From Chryseobacterium sp. ERMR1:04 (GTDB lineage: Bacteria > Bacteroidota > Bacteroidia > Flavobacteriales > Weeksellaceae), in contig NZ_LIRF01000003.1 of the NCBI RefSeq assembly GCF_001297705.1, positions 496,001 to 560,000 on the forward strand: DNA of 64,000 bases. The letters are read 5' to 3'. The notes beneath the pieces are model-generated. The model saw only the letters and a list, made by a program, of their open reading frames with translations, did no database searches and was not told the origin of the DNA. Shown here piece after piece: positions 52,761-61,332 of this stretch (the stretch's first letter is position 1; the number at the start of each line of letters is the position of its first letter). The translations under genes were made by a program, and so were the position numbers.

Positions 52761-53084
52761 ATGAATTTAAGACGAGATGTATTTCAGGCCATAGCAGATC
52801 CTACCAGAAGATCAATCCTTATGTTGGTTGCCACACAATCAATGACTGCAGGAGCTATTGCTTCAAATTTTGAAACTGCAAGACCCACAGTTTCAAAGCA
52901 TTTACAGATTCTTACCGCATGTGAACTACTCCATCAGGAACAAAATGGGCGCGAAATTATTTATCATCTCAATCCAAATAAAATGAAAGAAATAGCCGAT
53001 TTTATAGAACCTTTCCGTCAAATGTGGGATGAAAGATTCAATACGTTAGAAAGTGTAATGAAAGCCTATCAACAGAAAAAATAG
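52761..53084 (+). CDS. ArsR-family transcriptional regulator
   Basis: The 107-aa winged helix has [40 protein letters not shown] and [20 protein letters not shown]. There are no cysteine metal sites, as in the ArsR group paired with SRPBCC proteins. It starts the five-gene operon that runs to DUF4256. The direct repeats over its promoter predict autoregulation. Confidence 0.93.
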   Translation: MNLRRDVFQAIADPTRRSILMLVATQSMTAGAIASNFETARPTVSKHLQILTACELLHQEQNGREIIYHLNPNKMKEIADFIEPFRQMWDERFNTLESVMKAYQQKK

Positions 53085-53089
53085 AAAAC

Positions 53090-53560
53090 ATGGAACTTAA
53101 AACGAAAATACACGCTGAAGATAACAAACAGGAAATACTTATCACAAGAACGTTTGATCTGCCTTTAGAGCTATTATTCAAAGCGTACACAGAAGCCGAA
53201 TTGGTTGAACAATGGATGGGAACAAATGTTTTAAAACTTGAAAATCAGCAACATGGCGGTTATCAGTTTGAAACATTAAATCCCAAAGGCGATGTTGTTT
53301 TCCGTGCCAATGGAACTATCCATGAATTTATTCTTAATCAAAGAATTACACGAACTTTTCAAATGGAAAATACGCCTTTTCCTGTTCAGTTAGAATTTTT
53401 AGAATTTGAAAAACTAACTCATGAGACAAGTAAAATAACAATCCAAACCATTTATAAATCTGTTGAATACAGAGACCAACTCCTTAAACTTCCATTTGCG
53501 CAAGGTTTAAATAAAGCACATAATCGTCTGCAGGAAATTTTTTCTACTCCTGGAAATTGA
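53090..53560 (+). CDS. SRPBCC/AHSA1-domain protein
   Basis: The 156-aa helix-grip protein has ILITRTFDLPLELLFKAYTE and AELVEQWMGTN, the AHSA1-like start, then strands such as GGYQFETLNPKGDVVFRANG. These proteins bind hydrophobic ligands and are commonly encoded next to ArsR regulators of the preceding type; 5 bases separate the genes. Confidence 0.9.
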   Translation: MELKTKIHAEDNKQEILITRTFDLPLELLFKAYTEAELVEQWMGTNVLKLENQQHGGYQFETLNPKGDVVFRANGTIHEFILNQRITRTFQMENTPFPVQLEFLEFEKLTHETSKITIQTIYKSVEYRDQLLKLPFAQGLNKAHNRLQEIFSTPGN

Positions 53561-53600
53561 TCCATTATTACTCATTACCAATCACTTATTATTTATAGAT

Positions 53601-54179
53601 ATGAATCCTAAAGTAGATTTCTTCTTTGATAAAGCCAAACAATGGCAGAAAGAATTTGAAAAGTTAAGAGCAATTGCCCTGAATACAGGACTTGATGAAG
53701 AATTAAAATGGGGATGCCCCTGCTATACCTATCGTGGCAAGAATATTTTTTTGATTCACGGGTTTAAAGAATACTGCGCGCTCCTATTCTTTAAAGGTGC
53801 ATTACTGAGTGACAGCCATTCTATTTTAATTCAACAATCTGAAAATGTGCAGGCTGCAAGGCAAATCAGATTTACAGAACTGAAAGAGATTGTTGATCTG
53901 GAAAAAATCATTACAACCTATCTATTTGAAGCGCTTGAAGTAGAAAAATCAGGTATAAAAGTTGAGATGAAAGAAACGAAGCAATTTGAAATGCCTGAAG
54001 AATTTCAAAATAAATTAGATGAAAATTCAGCTTTAAAAGAAGCTTTCGAAAACCTAACTCCCGGAAGACAAAGAGCTTACCTACTCTACTTTTCTTCTGC
54101 TAAACAAGCAAAAACACGTGAGTCAAGGATTGAAAAACATATTCCCGACATTCTTATTGGTAAAGGTATAAATGATTAA
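53601..54179 (+). CDS. YdeI/DUF1801-family protein
   Basis: The protein of 192 aa has the DUF1801 core ELKWGCPCYTYRGKNIFLIH with KEYCALLFFKGALL, and a YdeI C-terminal region (FENLTPGRQRAYLLYFSSAK, QAKTRESRIEKHIPDILIGK). The TPGRQRxYxxxFxxAKQxxTRxxRIEK signature is diagnostic. Its biochemical role is not established. It is the third gene of the ArsR operon. Confidence 0.9.
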   Translation: MNPKVDFFFDKAKQWQKEFEKLRAIALNTGLDEELKWGCPCYTYRGKNIFLIHGFKEYCALLFFKGALLSDSHSILIQQSENVQAARQIRFTELKEIVDLEKIITTYLFEALEVEKSGIKVEMKETKQFEMPEEFQNKLDENSALKEAFENLTPGRQRAYLLYFSSAKQAKTRESRIEKHIPDILIGKGIND

Positions 54180-54197
54180 TTTCTAAACAATTAAATA

Positions 54198-54587
54198 ATG
54201 GAAACACAAAATAAGTCACAAAAAAGAAATAAGATTATCTACTGGATTTTTACTCTTTGGATGTCGTTGGGAATGGTTTCAACAGCCATTGTTCAATTAA
54301 TGAAAAATAAAGATGAAGTAGAAAATTTCACAAAACTAGGTTTTCCCATTTACCTGATGACCATCATCGGAATCTGGAAAATAATAGGAGTTATAGTTGC
54401 TTTAATCCCTAAATGCCCACTATTAAAAGAATGGGCCTATGCAGGATTTTTCTTTACGATGTCCGGAGCTTTGGCTTCCCATATTATTGTGGGAGATCCT
54501 GTTAGCAAAATATTCCCACCTTTGTTACTTCTAACAATTACTTGTATTTCCTGGTATTTCCGACCGGCCGACAGAAAATTTATTTAA
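54198..54587 (+). CDS. DoxX-family membrane protein
   Basis: Four membrane segments in 129 aa (IIYWIFTLWMSLGMVSTAIV, IYLMTIIGIWKIIGVIVALI, WAYAGFFFTMSGALASHIIV, FPPLLLLTITCISWYF) with the conserved LGFPIYL and KEWAYAGFFF. DoxX-like proteins of this kind accompany SRPBCC/ArsR genes often. Role unknown; 18 bases after the YdeI gene. Confidence 0.88.
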   Translation: METQNKSQKRNKIIYWIFTLWMSLGMVSTAIVQLMKNKDEVENFTKLGFPIYLMTIIGIWKIIGVIVALIPKCPLLKEWAYAGFFFTMSGALASHIIVGDPVSKIFPPLLLLTITCISWYFRPADRKFI

Positions 54588-54637
54588 TTATTTTTGAATA
54601 CATTTAAACTTCAATTTCTAACACAAATATCATCCGT

Positions 54638-55198
54638 ATGAAAAATAATAAAAAACTCTCTTCCGAGCATACAGAAGCTTTGCTTACAACGTTGAAAATT
54701 CGTTTTGAAAAAAATATGAACCGCCATAAAGACTTAGATTGGGATAAAATTCAGCCAAGGCTAAAAGCGAATCCGGATAAACTTTGGTCTTTAAATGAAA
54801 TGGAAGATACTGAAGGTGAGCCAGATGTTATTGGATATGATAAAAAAACTGAGGAATATATTTTGGTTGACTGTTCTGTAGAAAGTCCAAAACGAAGAAG
54901 TCTCTGCTATGATTATCAGGCTTGGGAAGCAAGAAAAGCTAACAAACCAGAAAGTAATGTTATTGATAAAGCCTCAGAAATGGGGGTCGAATTATTAACT
55001 GAAGAGCAATATCGTCAGCTTCAAGAGCTCGGAAAATTTGATGTAAAAACGTCAAGTTGGGTAAAAACACCATCCCATATCAGAGAATTAGGGGGCGCCA
55101 TTTTCTGTGACCGTCGGTATAATACGGTTTTCATGTATCACAATGGAGCCGACTCTTATTATGCTGCAAGAGGTTTCCGGGGTTTATTAAAAGTCTGA
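54638..55198 (+). CDS. DUF4256-domain protein
   Basis: The soluble protein of 186 aa shows FEKNMNRHKDLDWDKIQPRL, LWSLNEMEDTEGEPDVIGYD, DCSVESPKRRSLCYDYQAWE and GGAIFCDRRYNTVFMYHNGA, matching DUF4256. No activity is known. It closes the ArsR-SRPBCC-YdeI-DoxX-DUF4256 operon; 50 bases separate it from the DoxX gene. Confidence 0.88.
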   Translation: MKNNKKLSSEHTEALLTTLKIRFEKNMNRHKDLDWDKIQPRLKANPDKLWSLNEMEDTEGEPDVIGYDKKTEEYILVDCSVESPKRRSLCYDYQAWEARKANKPESNVIDKASEMGVELLTEEQYRQLQELGKFDVKTSSWVKTPSHIRELGGAIFCDRRYNTVFMYHNGADSYYAARGFRGLLKV

Positions 55199-55397
55199 TT
55201 ATAAGTTCTTTTAATTACTTACCATTATACTTTCATCCATTTTCTTTTCTTTAATTTCATAGTGTATGGAACCGATACCGTTACAGATTTCCTGTCTTGT
55301 ACTAATTTAGTCTTTCAAAATAATTGTTGTATTTGGACTTTTCGGGAAAGTACCGTAAAAGCTTAATCCCGACCTTTACATTATAAATAAGCAAACA

Positions 55398-56435
55398 ATG
55401 AAAAATTCAGAAACAGTTTTAGTAACCGGTGGAACCGGATTTTTAGGTATCCAAATACTTCTTCAGTTATTACAAAAAGGATATCAGGTAAATACAACAC
55501 TTCGCTCTTTAAAAAATAAGGATAAAATAATTGAAACACTCAGAACTAATGGGATAACTTCCTTGGAGCACCTCCATTTTTTTGAAACAGAATTAACAAA
55601 AGATGATAATTGGGAACAAGCCATGAAAGGGTGTACATATGTCTTGAGCGTAGCATCACCCGTTTTTTTCGACATCCCAAAAAATGAAGATGAAGCGATA
55701 CGCCCAGCGGTTGAAGGCATACTTCGAATATTAAAATTTGCTAAAAAAGAAGGCGTGAAGCGTGTCGTAATGACTTCTAGCTTCGGGGCAATAGGGTTTA
55801 GTAATACCGATAAAAATAAAGAAACCACAGAAATAGACTGGACAAATCCAAACTTAAAAGGCTTATCAATCTATGAAAAATCAAAAGGAATAGCAGAACG
55901 CACCGCTTGGGATTTCATCAATAAAGAGGGAAATCAGTTAGAATTTGCAACCATAAATCCGGTAGCAATTTTAGGACCTTCCCTAAGTCCACATATTTCC
56001 GGAAGCTTTGAACTATTAACCAATTTACTGGATGGTTCTATGAAAAAAGTACCCAATATTCCCTTAAATATTGTTGATGTAAGAGATGTTGCAGACCTTC
56101 ATATTCGCGCTATGATGAATCCTAATGCAAACGGACAACGTTTTATAGCATCAGCAGATGGACAAATTTCACTCCCCGAAATTGCTAAACTGCTAAAAAA
56201 TAAAATGCCTGATGCTGCATCAAAAGTATCTCAAGAAACATTGCCTAATTGGCTGATTCATCTAGCTGGTTTATTTAATTCACAAGCCAGAACGGGATCT
56301 ATGTTTCTGAAAATGAGCCGTAACGTAAGCAATGCAAAAGCAAAAAACATTTTGGAATGGACACCAATTGCCAACAATGAACAGACCATTCTTGCCTCAT
56401 TAGACAGTATCATTACATACAATATTACAAAATGA
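55398..56435 (+). CDS. NAD-dependent epimerase/dehydratase (dihydroflavonol-reductase-like)
   Basis: An extended SDR of 345 aa: VLVTGGTGFLGIQILLQLLQ (NAD(P) site), TSSFGAIGFS and the catalytic YEKSKGIAER (YxxxK), with VDVRDVADLHIRAMMNPNAN. It belongs to the anthocyanidin/dihydroflavonol-4-reductase-like aldehyde reductases, which reduce diverse carbonyls. The stop overlaps the start of the AraC gene by 4 bases (ATGA), so they are coupled. Confidence 0.9.
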   Translation: MKNSETVLVTGGTGFLGIQILLQLLQKGYQVNTTLRSLKNKDKIIETLRTNGITSLEHLHFFETELTKDDNWEQAMKGCTYVLSVASPVFFDIPKNEDEAIRPAVEGILRILKFAKKEGVKRVVMTSSFGAIGFSNTDKNKETTEIDWTNPNLKGLSIYEKSKGIAERTAWDFINKEGNQLEFATINPVAILGPSLSPHISGSFELLTNLLDGSMKKVPNIPLNIVDVRDVADLHIRAMMNPNANGQRFIASADGQISLPEIAKLLKNKMPDAASKVSQETLPNWLIHLAGLFNSQARTGSMFLKMSRNVSNAKAKNILEWTPIANNEQTILASLDSIITYNITK

Positions 56436-57211
56436 TAAATCCCGCAAAATTACCAGAAGTAGAAATCTTAGCAGAACAATTTATTCCTGATAACGTTCTT
56501 TTTTATATTAACAAAGGAACCATGCATTGCTATGATGGGAATAATACCTATACTTTTAAAGCCGGAGAATATGCCATTGCACGAAAAAATCGATTGGCCA
56601 GATATACAATAGAAAATAATGAAGATGGTTTTCAACCTTTTATATTTTGCTTTGATGAACCATTTCTTAAAAATTTCCAAGAAAAGCATAAGATAATCTC
56701 TCCTTCTTTTAAGTCAGTTTCAACCTTTATAAAAGTAAAAAAAACAGAACGGATTCCCAATTTTATCAATTCTTTACAATCTTATTCTGATCATTCGGGT
56801 AAAATTGATACGGCATTTGAAGATGTAAAATATGAAGAATTACTTATTATACTATTACAAAATGAACCAGAACTCGCCGGGATTTTCTTTGATTTTAGAA
56901 TTCCAGAAAAAATTAATCTTGAAAAATTTATGAACCACCATTTTTCCTTTAATGTAAGTATCAATAGGTTTGCATTTTTAACGGGAAGAAGTTTATCTGC
57001 ATTCAAAAGAGAATTTAAAACTATTTTTAATGAAACGCCTAACCGTTGGTTGGTACAAAAACGCCTGCAGGAAGCTTATTTTCTTATTGACAAAAGTAAT
57101 AAGAAACCATCTGATATTTATCTTGACTTAGGATTTGAATCTTTATCACACTTTTCTTTTGCTTTTAAAAGACAATATGGAGTTCCTCCTACTCAGATTA
57201 TAAAATCATAG
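56432..57211 (+). CDS. AraC-family transcriptional regulator
   Basis: The N-terminal cupin-like half (DNVLFYINKGTMHCYDGNNT, KAGEYAIARKNRLARYTIEN) is followed by the AraC domain (NVSINRFAFLTGRSLSAFKR, PSDIYLDLGFESLSHFSFAF, ending YGVPPTQI). It is translationally coupled to the reductase and is its probable regulator. A terminator follows. Confidence 0.9.
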   Translation: MINPAKLPEVEILAEQFIPDNVLFYINKGTMHCYDGNNTYTFKAGEYAIARKNRLARYTIENNEDGFQPFIFCFDEPFLKNFQEKHKIISPSFKSVSTFIKVKKTERIPNFINSLQSYSDHSGKIDTAFEDVKYEELLIILLQNEPELAGIFFDFRIPEKINLEKFMNHHFSFNVSINRFAFLTGRSLSAFKREFKTIFNETPNRWLVQKRLQEAYFLIDKSNKKPSDIYLDLGFESLSHFSFAFKRQYGVPPTQIIKS

Positions 57212-57241
57212 ATTGTCAAATTCGCTTCCTTATCAATTTAA

Positions 57242-57278
57242 AAAATAAGGTGAGTTCGTAAACCCACCTTATTTTATA
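57242..57278 (+). terminator. Terminator after the AraC gene
   Basis: AAAATAAGGTG (57242-57252) pairs with CACCTTATTTT (57265-57275), with further GTT/AAC pairing inside the loop. Confidence 0.8.
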
Positions 57279-57300
57279 GTTAGCCAATCGATCAAAAATA

Positions 57301-58266
57301 TTAAGAATTTTTCAACCAGGGAGATTCTACGCTCCAAAATATTATGTTAACTCCTAAATAATTTTCTGCATACTCTACAAACTCTTCTTTTGTGAAAGGT
57401 TTCTTAGTCTTTGGATTTTTATAAGTTAATGTGGGTTCCTGCACCGCCATCGCTACCAAAGGTAAATTTCCTTTATATTTGTTAAAGAACGGATACGAGT
57501 TTTTCATCTGTGCATTTTTATTGGGAACAATATCTGGCCCACCCACACCTACATTATTCTCTTTGGCAAACTCAAATAACCTAGACATATATTTATGATC
57601 ATTATCCCACTCACACGGAAAGAAATTCACATACTGTAAAACATAAGATTTTTTGAAGGCACTCCGGGCAAATTTCAAATTGTCAAGCTCAGCCTGAAAA
57701 TATGTATCACAACTAAAACCTGTTTTATCTCTTTTCATATCAATGTCGATTGCAGTTTCCGGCAGATTGATTCCTTGAATTTTTCCATCAAACTTTTTGG
57801 CCAACTCTCCTATCAATTTTTGAAATCTTTGTTGAACCGCAGGATTCCATTGCTGAGTTACCCATCCATTTCCAACAGGTTTGTTTTCTCCTGGATTATC
57901 AAATTGGGGAACCAATCCTCCCGTAAACTCTTTTTCATTTAATATATAATCAGGAACATATCTGGCTTTAGGTTCAAAAAAACGATCCTGAAGTTGTATA
58001 AATAATTTTCTATTCAAATGAGTTAGATATTCCAGATCTTTTTCAATTCTTGAAAAATCATAAATATCTTTCGCTGTTTCTAAAGATCTCCAATTATAAA
58101 CAATTTGAACACCACCAATATCTTTCCTAGTGATCAGTTTTTCAATCTTTTGCAAATCTCCAGATGAAGTATAAATATAATTTTGCGGAGTTTCTGCTTT
58201 TAATAGATGAAGTCCAAAAATAAATAGACTAATAAAAATAATTTTAAGTAAATCTCTCATAACCAT
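57301..58266 (-). CDS. Secreted TIM-barrel protein, glycoside-hydrolase-like
   Basis: A signal peptide (ending LLKAETP) leads into a barrel with GGVQIVYNWRSLETAKDIYD, KLFIQLQDRFFEPKARYVPD, KIQGINLPETAIDID, VNFFPCEWDN and NIIFWSVESPWLKN. The pattern of GVQI.YNW, NLPET and FWSVESPW resembles beta-glycosidase barrels, in which the Glu of NLPE and the Glu near the end would be candidate catalytic acids. I cannot name the family with confidence. An internal Met 2 codons in (58260) is an equal start candidate. It stands alone. Confidence 0.7.
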   Translation of the reverse strand: MVMRDLLKIIFISLFIFGLHLLKAETPQNYIYTSSGDLQKIEKLITRKDIGGVQIVYNWRSLETAKDIYDFSRIEKDLEYLTHLNRKLFIQLQDRFFEPKARYVPDYILNEKEFTGGLVPQFDNPGENKPVGNGWVTQQWNPAVQQRFQKLIGELAKKFDGKIQGINLPETAIDIDMKRDKTGFSCDTYFQAELDNLKFARSAFKKSYVLQYVNFFPCEWDNDHKYMSRLFEFAKENNVGVGGPDIVPNKNAQMKNSYPFFNKYKGNLPLVAMAVQEPTLTYKNPKTKKPFTKEEFVEYAENYLGVNIIFWSVESPWLKNS

Positions 58267-58520
58267 GAATTTATTATAGAATAAGTATCATTTATCGTGC
58301 CTTAATTTATTTTTCGCTGTACGGGAAATTATCCAGAAATATTTTTTTTAAGCGATTCTCAGCGATTAGGAAAATCATTCTTTTGGCATGAAATATTCAA
58401 AAAATAAAAACACAAATATTTATAAAACAAAAAATATTTTTAATCTACAAATACCGCTATTAAAAATAGTATTGGTATTTTAGCAGCACGAAATTTGAAT
58501 TTAACATAATAAAAAAGGAT

Positions 58521-59018
58521 ATGAAAAAATTAGTATTATTAAGCGCATTTTCTGCTTTCTTACTGAATTGTAATAAAAAAACTGAAGTTCCTGTCCCAAA
58601 AGCTGAAACGGACTCTCTTGCAATAGTAGAACCCGTAATTGATACTTTGGGTCCTAAATCTTTTTGCTACATGGAAGTCGTTGGAAAAGACACTACTTTT
58701 GTAAGTATTGATGATAATTTAGGAACTGTTACAGGGAAAATGTATCGTAAATTCTTTGAAAAAGATCAATCTAAAGGAACCTTATCTGGAATAAAATCTG
58801 GTGATACGCTGAAATTGACTTACGAATTTGCCGCGGAAGGCAAAAAAGGCAACACAAATGATATTTATTTTCTACAAAAGAAAGATGCTATCATTGAAGG
58901 CGCTGGAGAGAGAGATGCTGAAACAGGTACTAAATACGCCAATGAAAATAAAATAAAATATGAAGGAAAAGGATACAAAATAGCTGATTGTAAATTGGTT
59001 GAGAAAGCATTAAAATAA
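58521..59018 (+). CDS. Lipoprotein, unknown function
   Basis: The 165-aa product has lipobox SAFLLNC (Cys17), a proline- and lysine-rich linker (NKKTEVPVPKAETDSLAIVE), then a beta-rich domain (KSFCYMEVVGKDTTFVSIDD, YEFAAEGKKGNTNDIYFLQK). The GTVTGKMYRKFFEKDQSKGT stretch recurs in other flavobacterial lipoproteins as far as I recall, but no function is known. Confidence 0.75.
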   Translation: MKKLVLLSAFSAFLLNCNKKTEVPVPKAETDSLAIVEPVIDTLGPKSFCYMEVVGKDTTFVSIDDNLGTVTGKMYRKFFEKDQSKGTLSGIKSGDTLKLTYEFAAEGKKGNTNDIYFLQKKDAIIEGAGERDAETGTKYANENKIKYEGKGYKIADCKLVEKALK

Positions 59019-59113
59019 AGACACTCGTTATTCCCTAAATATTGAAATACATTGCATGGTATTTGCTATAGTACGGGCTCACTCTCATACTAACATAAAT
59101 TACAAATAACACT

Positions 59114-59437
59114 ATGCAAAGTTTAAATTTTAAACCGTTTTCAAAGGATGAATTAATAAATGGATTGAAGAAAACGTTTCCACAATATAAAATTCAGACA
59201 AGTCTTGGAGCATTACAGGTAAGAACAAGTGGTTTTACATTAACAGGAAATGTGAAAATAAATGCAAAACCTGAAATTGGTAAAGTAACCACTGAAACCG
59301 CTTCCGATTCTGCCTTACTATATTTAATCTTTTGTTTTCCGATTGGTATTTATATGTACATGAAAAAGGAAAAGATAAAAAACCTTGAAAATGAAGTCAT
59401 TGAAGGGATCAAAAAAATACTTGTCGAAGATAAATAG
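59114..59437 (+). CDS. Small protein with one membrane helix, unknown
   Basis: The 107-aa protein has an N-terminal alpha/beta part (FSKDELINGLKKTFPQYKIQ, LGALQVRTSGFTLTGNVKIN) and a membrane helix (ALLYLIFCFPIGIYMYM) followed by a cytosolic tail. No family recognised. It is separated from the lipoprotein gene by 95 bases and followed by a strong terminator. Confidence 0.65.
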   Translation: MQSLNFKPFSKDELINGLKKTFPQYKIQTSLGALQVRTSGFTLTGNVKINAKPEIGKVTTETASDSALLYLIFCFPIGIYMYMKKEKIKNLENEVIEGIKKILVEDK

Positions 59438-59438
59438 A

Positions 59439-59473
59439 AAGAAAGACAGCCTACATTGGCTGTCTTTCTTTTT
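59439..59473. terminator. Terminator between convergent genes
   Basis: AAGAAAGACAGCC (59439-59451) pairs with GGCTGTCTTTCTT (59458-59470) around TACATT, with A- and T-tracts on both sides. Confidence 0.85.
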
Positions 59474-59482
59474 ATGATTATT

Positions 59483-60508
59483 TTATTTATTTAGAATTTC
59501 AATAAAATTATTCACTGCTTCATCACTGGTATTCCAAGAAGTGATAAGTCGGATTGCCGAATAATCTTCATCTATTTTTTTCCATACATAAAATTCAAAT
59601 TCTTCAGATAAAGTATTGATCATTTCATTACTAACAATCGGAAATATCTGATTGGTATAAGTATCCGACAGAAATTGAATTCCTTTTTCCTTCATTGCAT
59701 TTTTGATTTTCATAGCCTGATCATTCGCATGCTTTGCAAGATTGAAATACAAATCATCCTTCATGAGTTCCAAAAACTGAATTCCCAATAGTCTTCCTTT
59801 TGCTAATAACGCTCCTTTTTGCTTGATATTAAAAGCAAAATCTTGTTGAAGTTCCTGATTATTAATAACAATCGCCTCTCCTATCAGACCTCCATTTTTG
59901 GTAGCTCCAATATAAAAAATATCGGTTAGTTCTGCTACTTTTTCTAAGCTAAGATCACTAATTTCAGAAGTTAAACCATGCCCCAGCCTGGCTCCATCCA
60001 TGAATAAGTAGAGTTTATTTTCTTTACAAAAAGTAGATAATTCTTCTAATTCTTTTGTATTATAAATAGTTCCCAACTCCGTAGAATTCGAGATATAAAC
60101 CAATTTGGGCATTACCTGGTGCGGAATATTTTGATGATTTTCCAACACAGGAATAATATCAGACGGTCTTAATTTTCCATCTTCGCTTTCAATATTTAAA
60201 ATTTTATGCCCTGTAGCTTCAATAGCTCCGGTTTCATTATTTAAAATATGCCCTGTAGAAGCAGATATTGCACATTGATAAGGTCTTAGAATAGAAGAAA
60301 TTACAATTAAATTAGCCTGTGTTCCACCAGAAACAAAGTAAATGTCTGAATTAGGATTTTTAATCTTCTCTTTAATTAATTCTTTAGCCTCTAAAGAATA
60401 ATCATCCTCGCCATAACCAGCCTGCTGATCAAAATTAGTTTGTAAAAGTGCTTGTAAAATATTCGGGTGACATCCTTCCGAATAGTCGTTTTTAAATGAA
60501 AATTTCAT
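59483..60508 (-). CDS. Threonine aldolase-family PLP enzyme
   Basis: A fold-type-I PLP enzyme of about 341 aa: DYSEGCHPNILQALLQTN at the N-terminus, VSGGTQANLIVISSIL, FMDGARLGHGLTSEISDLSL and the PLP lysine in FYIGATKNGGLIGEAIVI. This is the low-specificity threonine aldolase/beta-eliminating-lyase group that cleaves threonine to glycine and acetaldehyde. The frame opens at 60592, but the first 28 codons (phenylalanine- and cysteine-rich) are unlikely; the ATG at 60508 fits homologues. It is divergent from the DtxR-type regulator. Confidence 0.9.
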   Translation of the reverse strand: MKFSFKNDYSEGCHPNILQALLQTNFDQQAGYGEDDYSLEAKELIKEKIKNPNSDIYFVSGGTQANLIVISSILRPYQCAISASTGHILNNETGAIEATGHKILNIESEDGKLRPSDIIPVLENHQNIPHQVMPKLVYISNSTELGTIYNTKELEELSTFCKENKLYLFMDGARLGHGLTSEISDLSLEKVAELTDIFYIGATKNGGLIGEAIVINNQELQQDFAFNIKQKGALLAKGRLLGIQFLELMKDDLYFNLAKHANDQAMKIKNAMKEKGIQFLSDTYTNQIFPIVSNEMINTLSEEFEFYVWKKIDEDYSAIRLITSWNTSDEAVNNFIEILNK

Positions 60509-60562
60509 ACAGTAAAAGTAAAAAAAGTTAAAATAACAAGAGCAGAATTTTAATAATATTTT

Positions 60563-60590
60563 GTTAGATTTGTATTGAAAATCATCTAAC
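60563..60590 (+). promoter_or_regulatory. Promoter and dyad of the DtxR-type regulator
   Basis: TAGATTTG (60565-60572) is the -7 box. GTTAGAT (60563-60569) and ATCTAAC (60584-60590) form an inverted pair over it and the start site, a plausible autoregulatory metal-repressor operator. Confidence 0.5.
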
Positions 60591-60593
60591 ATT

Positions 60594-61247
60594 TTGAAAA
60601 CAACATTAACAGAAGAAAATTATCTGAAAGCCTTGTTTCATTTAGTTGACAATGAAGGAAAGGTTACGATTAACGAGCTTAGCAAATTTTTAAATGTAAA
60701 AATGCCGAGTGTCAATAACATGATGAAGAAATTTGCGGATAAGAATTGGGTTATCTACGAAACCTATAAACCTTTAAGAGTTACCGACAAAGGAAAACGA
60801 GAAGCCTCTTTAGTCGTGCGTAAACACCGTCTTACCGAAATGTTTTTGGTAAAAAAAATGAATTTTGGCTGGGAAAATGTACATGAAATTGCTGAGCAAC
60901 TTGAGCATGTACACTCCACTATCTTCTTTGATAAGATGGATGAGATTTTAGATTATCCAAAGTTTGATCCTCATGGAGAACCTATTCCTGATAAAGACGG
61001 AAATATTATCGCTCAGGATTTACAGAAATTGAGTTCTTGTAATGTAGGTGAAACGGTAATTTTTGCCTCTGTTACACTTTCTGATGACGCTTTTCTTAAC
61101 TATTTAACAGAAAGAAAATTGCTTTTAAATACTAAAATAAAAATTATTAAAATTGAAAGTTTTGATAAATCTGTAACCGTTGAAGTAGACGGAAAACAGG
61201 AAATTTTAGGAAAAAAAGCTACAGAAAAAATATTGGTAAAAAAATAA
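60594..61247 (+). CDS. Metal-dependent regulator, DtxR/MntR family
   Basis: The winged helix (TEENYLKALFHLVDNEGKVT, INELSKFLNVKMPSVNNMMK) is followed by the metal-binding dimerisation domain (KHRLTEMFLVKKMNFGWENV, HEIAEQLEHVHSTIFFDKMD, PKFDPHGEPIPDKDG) and a C-terminal FeoA/SH3-like domain (CNVGETVIFASV to the end). The DPHGxPIP and ExxxHxH motifs are diagnostic for DtxR/IdeR/MntR. The start is TTG (60594), since no ATG lies nearby and the sequence is family-like from the first codon. It senses Fe2+ or Mn2+. Confidence 0.93.
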   Translation: MKTTLTEENYLKALFHLVDNEGKVTINELSKFLNVKMPSVNNMMKKFADKNWVIYETYKPLRVTDKGKREASLVVRKHRLTEMFLVKKMNFGWENVHEIAEQLEHVHSTIFFDKMDEILDYPKFDPHGEPIPDKDGNIIAQDLQKLSSCNVGETVIFASVTLSDDAFLNYLTERKLLLNTKIKIIKIESFDKSVTVEVDGKQEILGKKATEKILVKK

Positions 61248-61280
61248 AACTGAAGGTTTCAAGAACCTTAATTATCAATT

Positions 61281-61330
61281 TAACCCCTTAAGATTTATTA
61301 AGTCATTTTAAATTTTAAGGGGTTATTTTA
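61281..61330 (-). terminator. Hairpin after the DtxR and aminotransferase genes
   Basis: TAACCCCTTAA (61281-61291) and TTAAGGGGTTA (61315-61325) form an 11-bp stem between convergent genes. A smaller AAGGTT/AACCTT hairpin is at 61253-61269. Confidence 0.65.
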
Positions 61331-61332
61331 TC

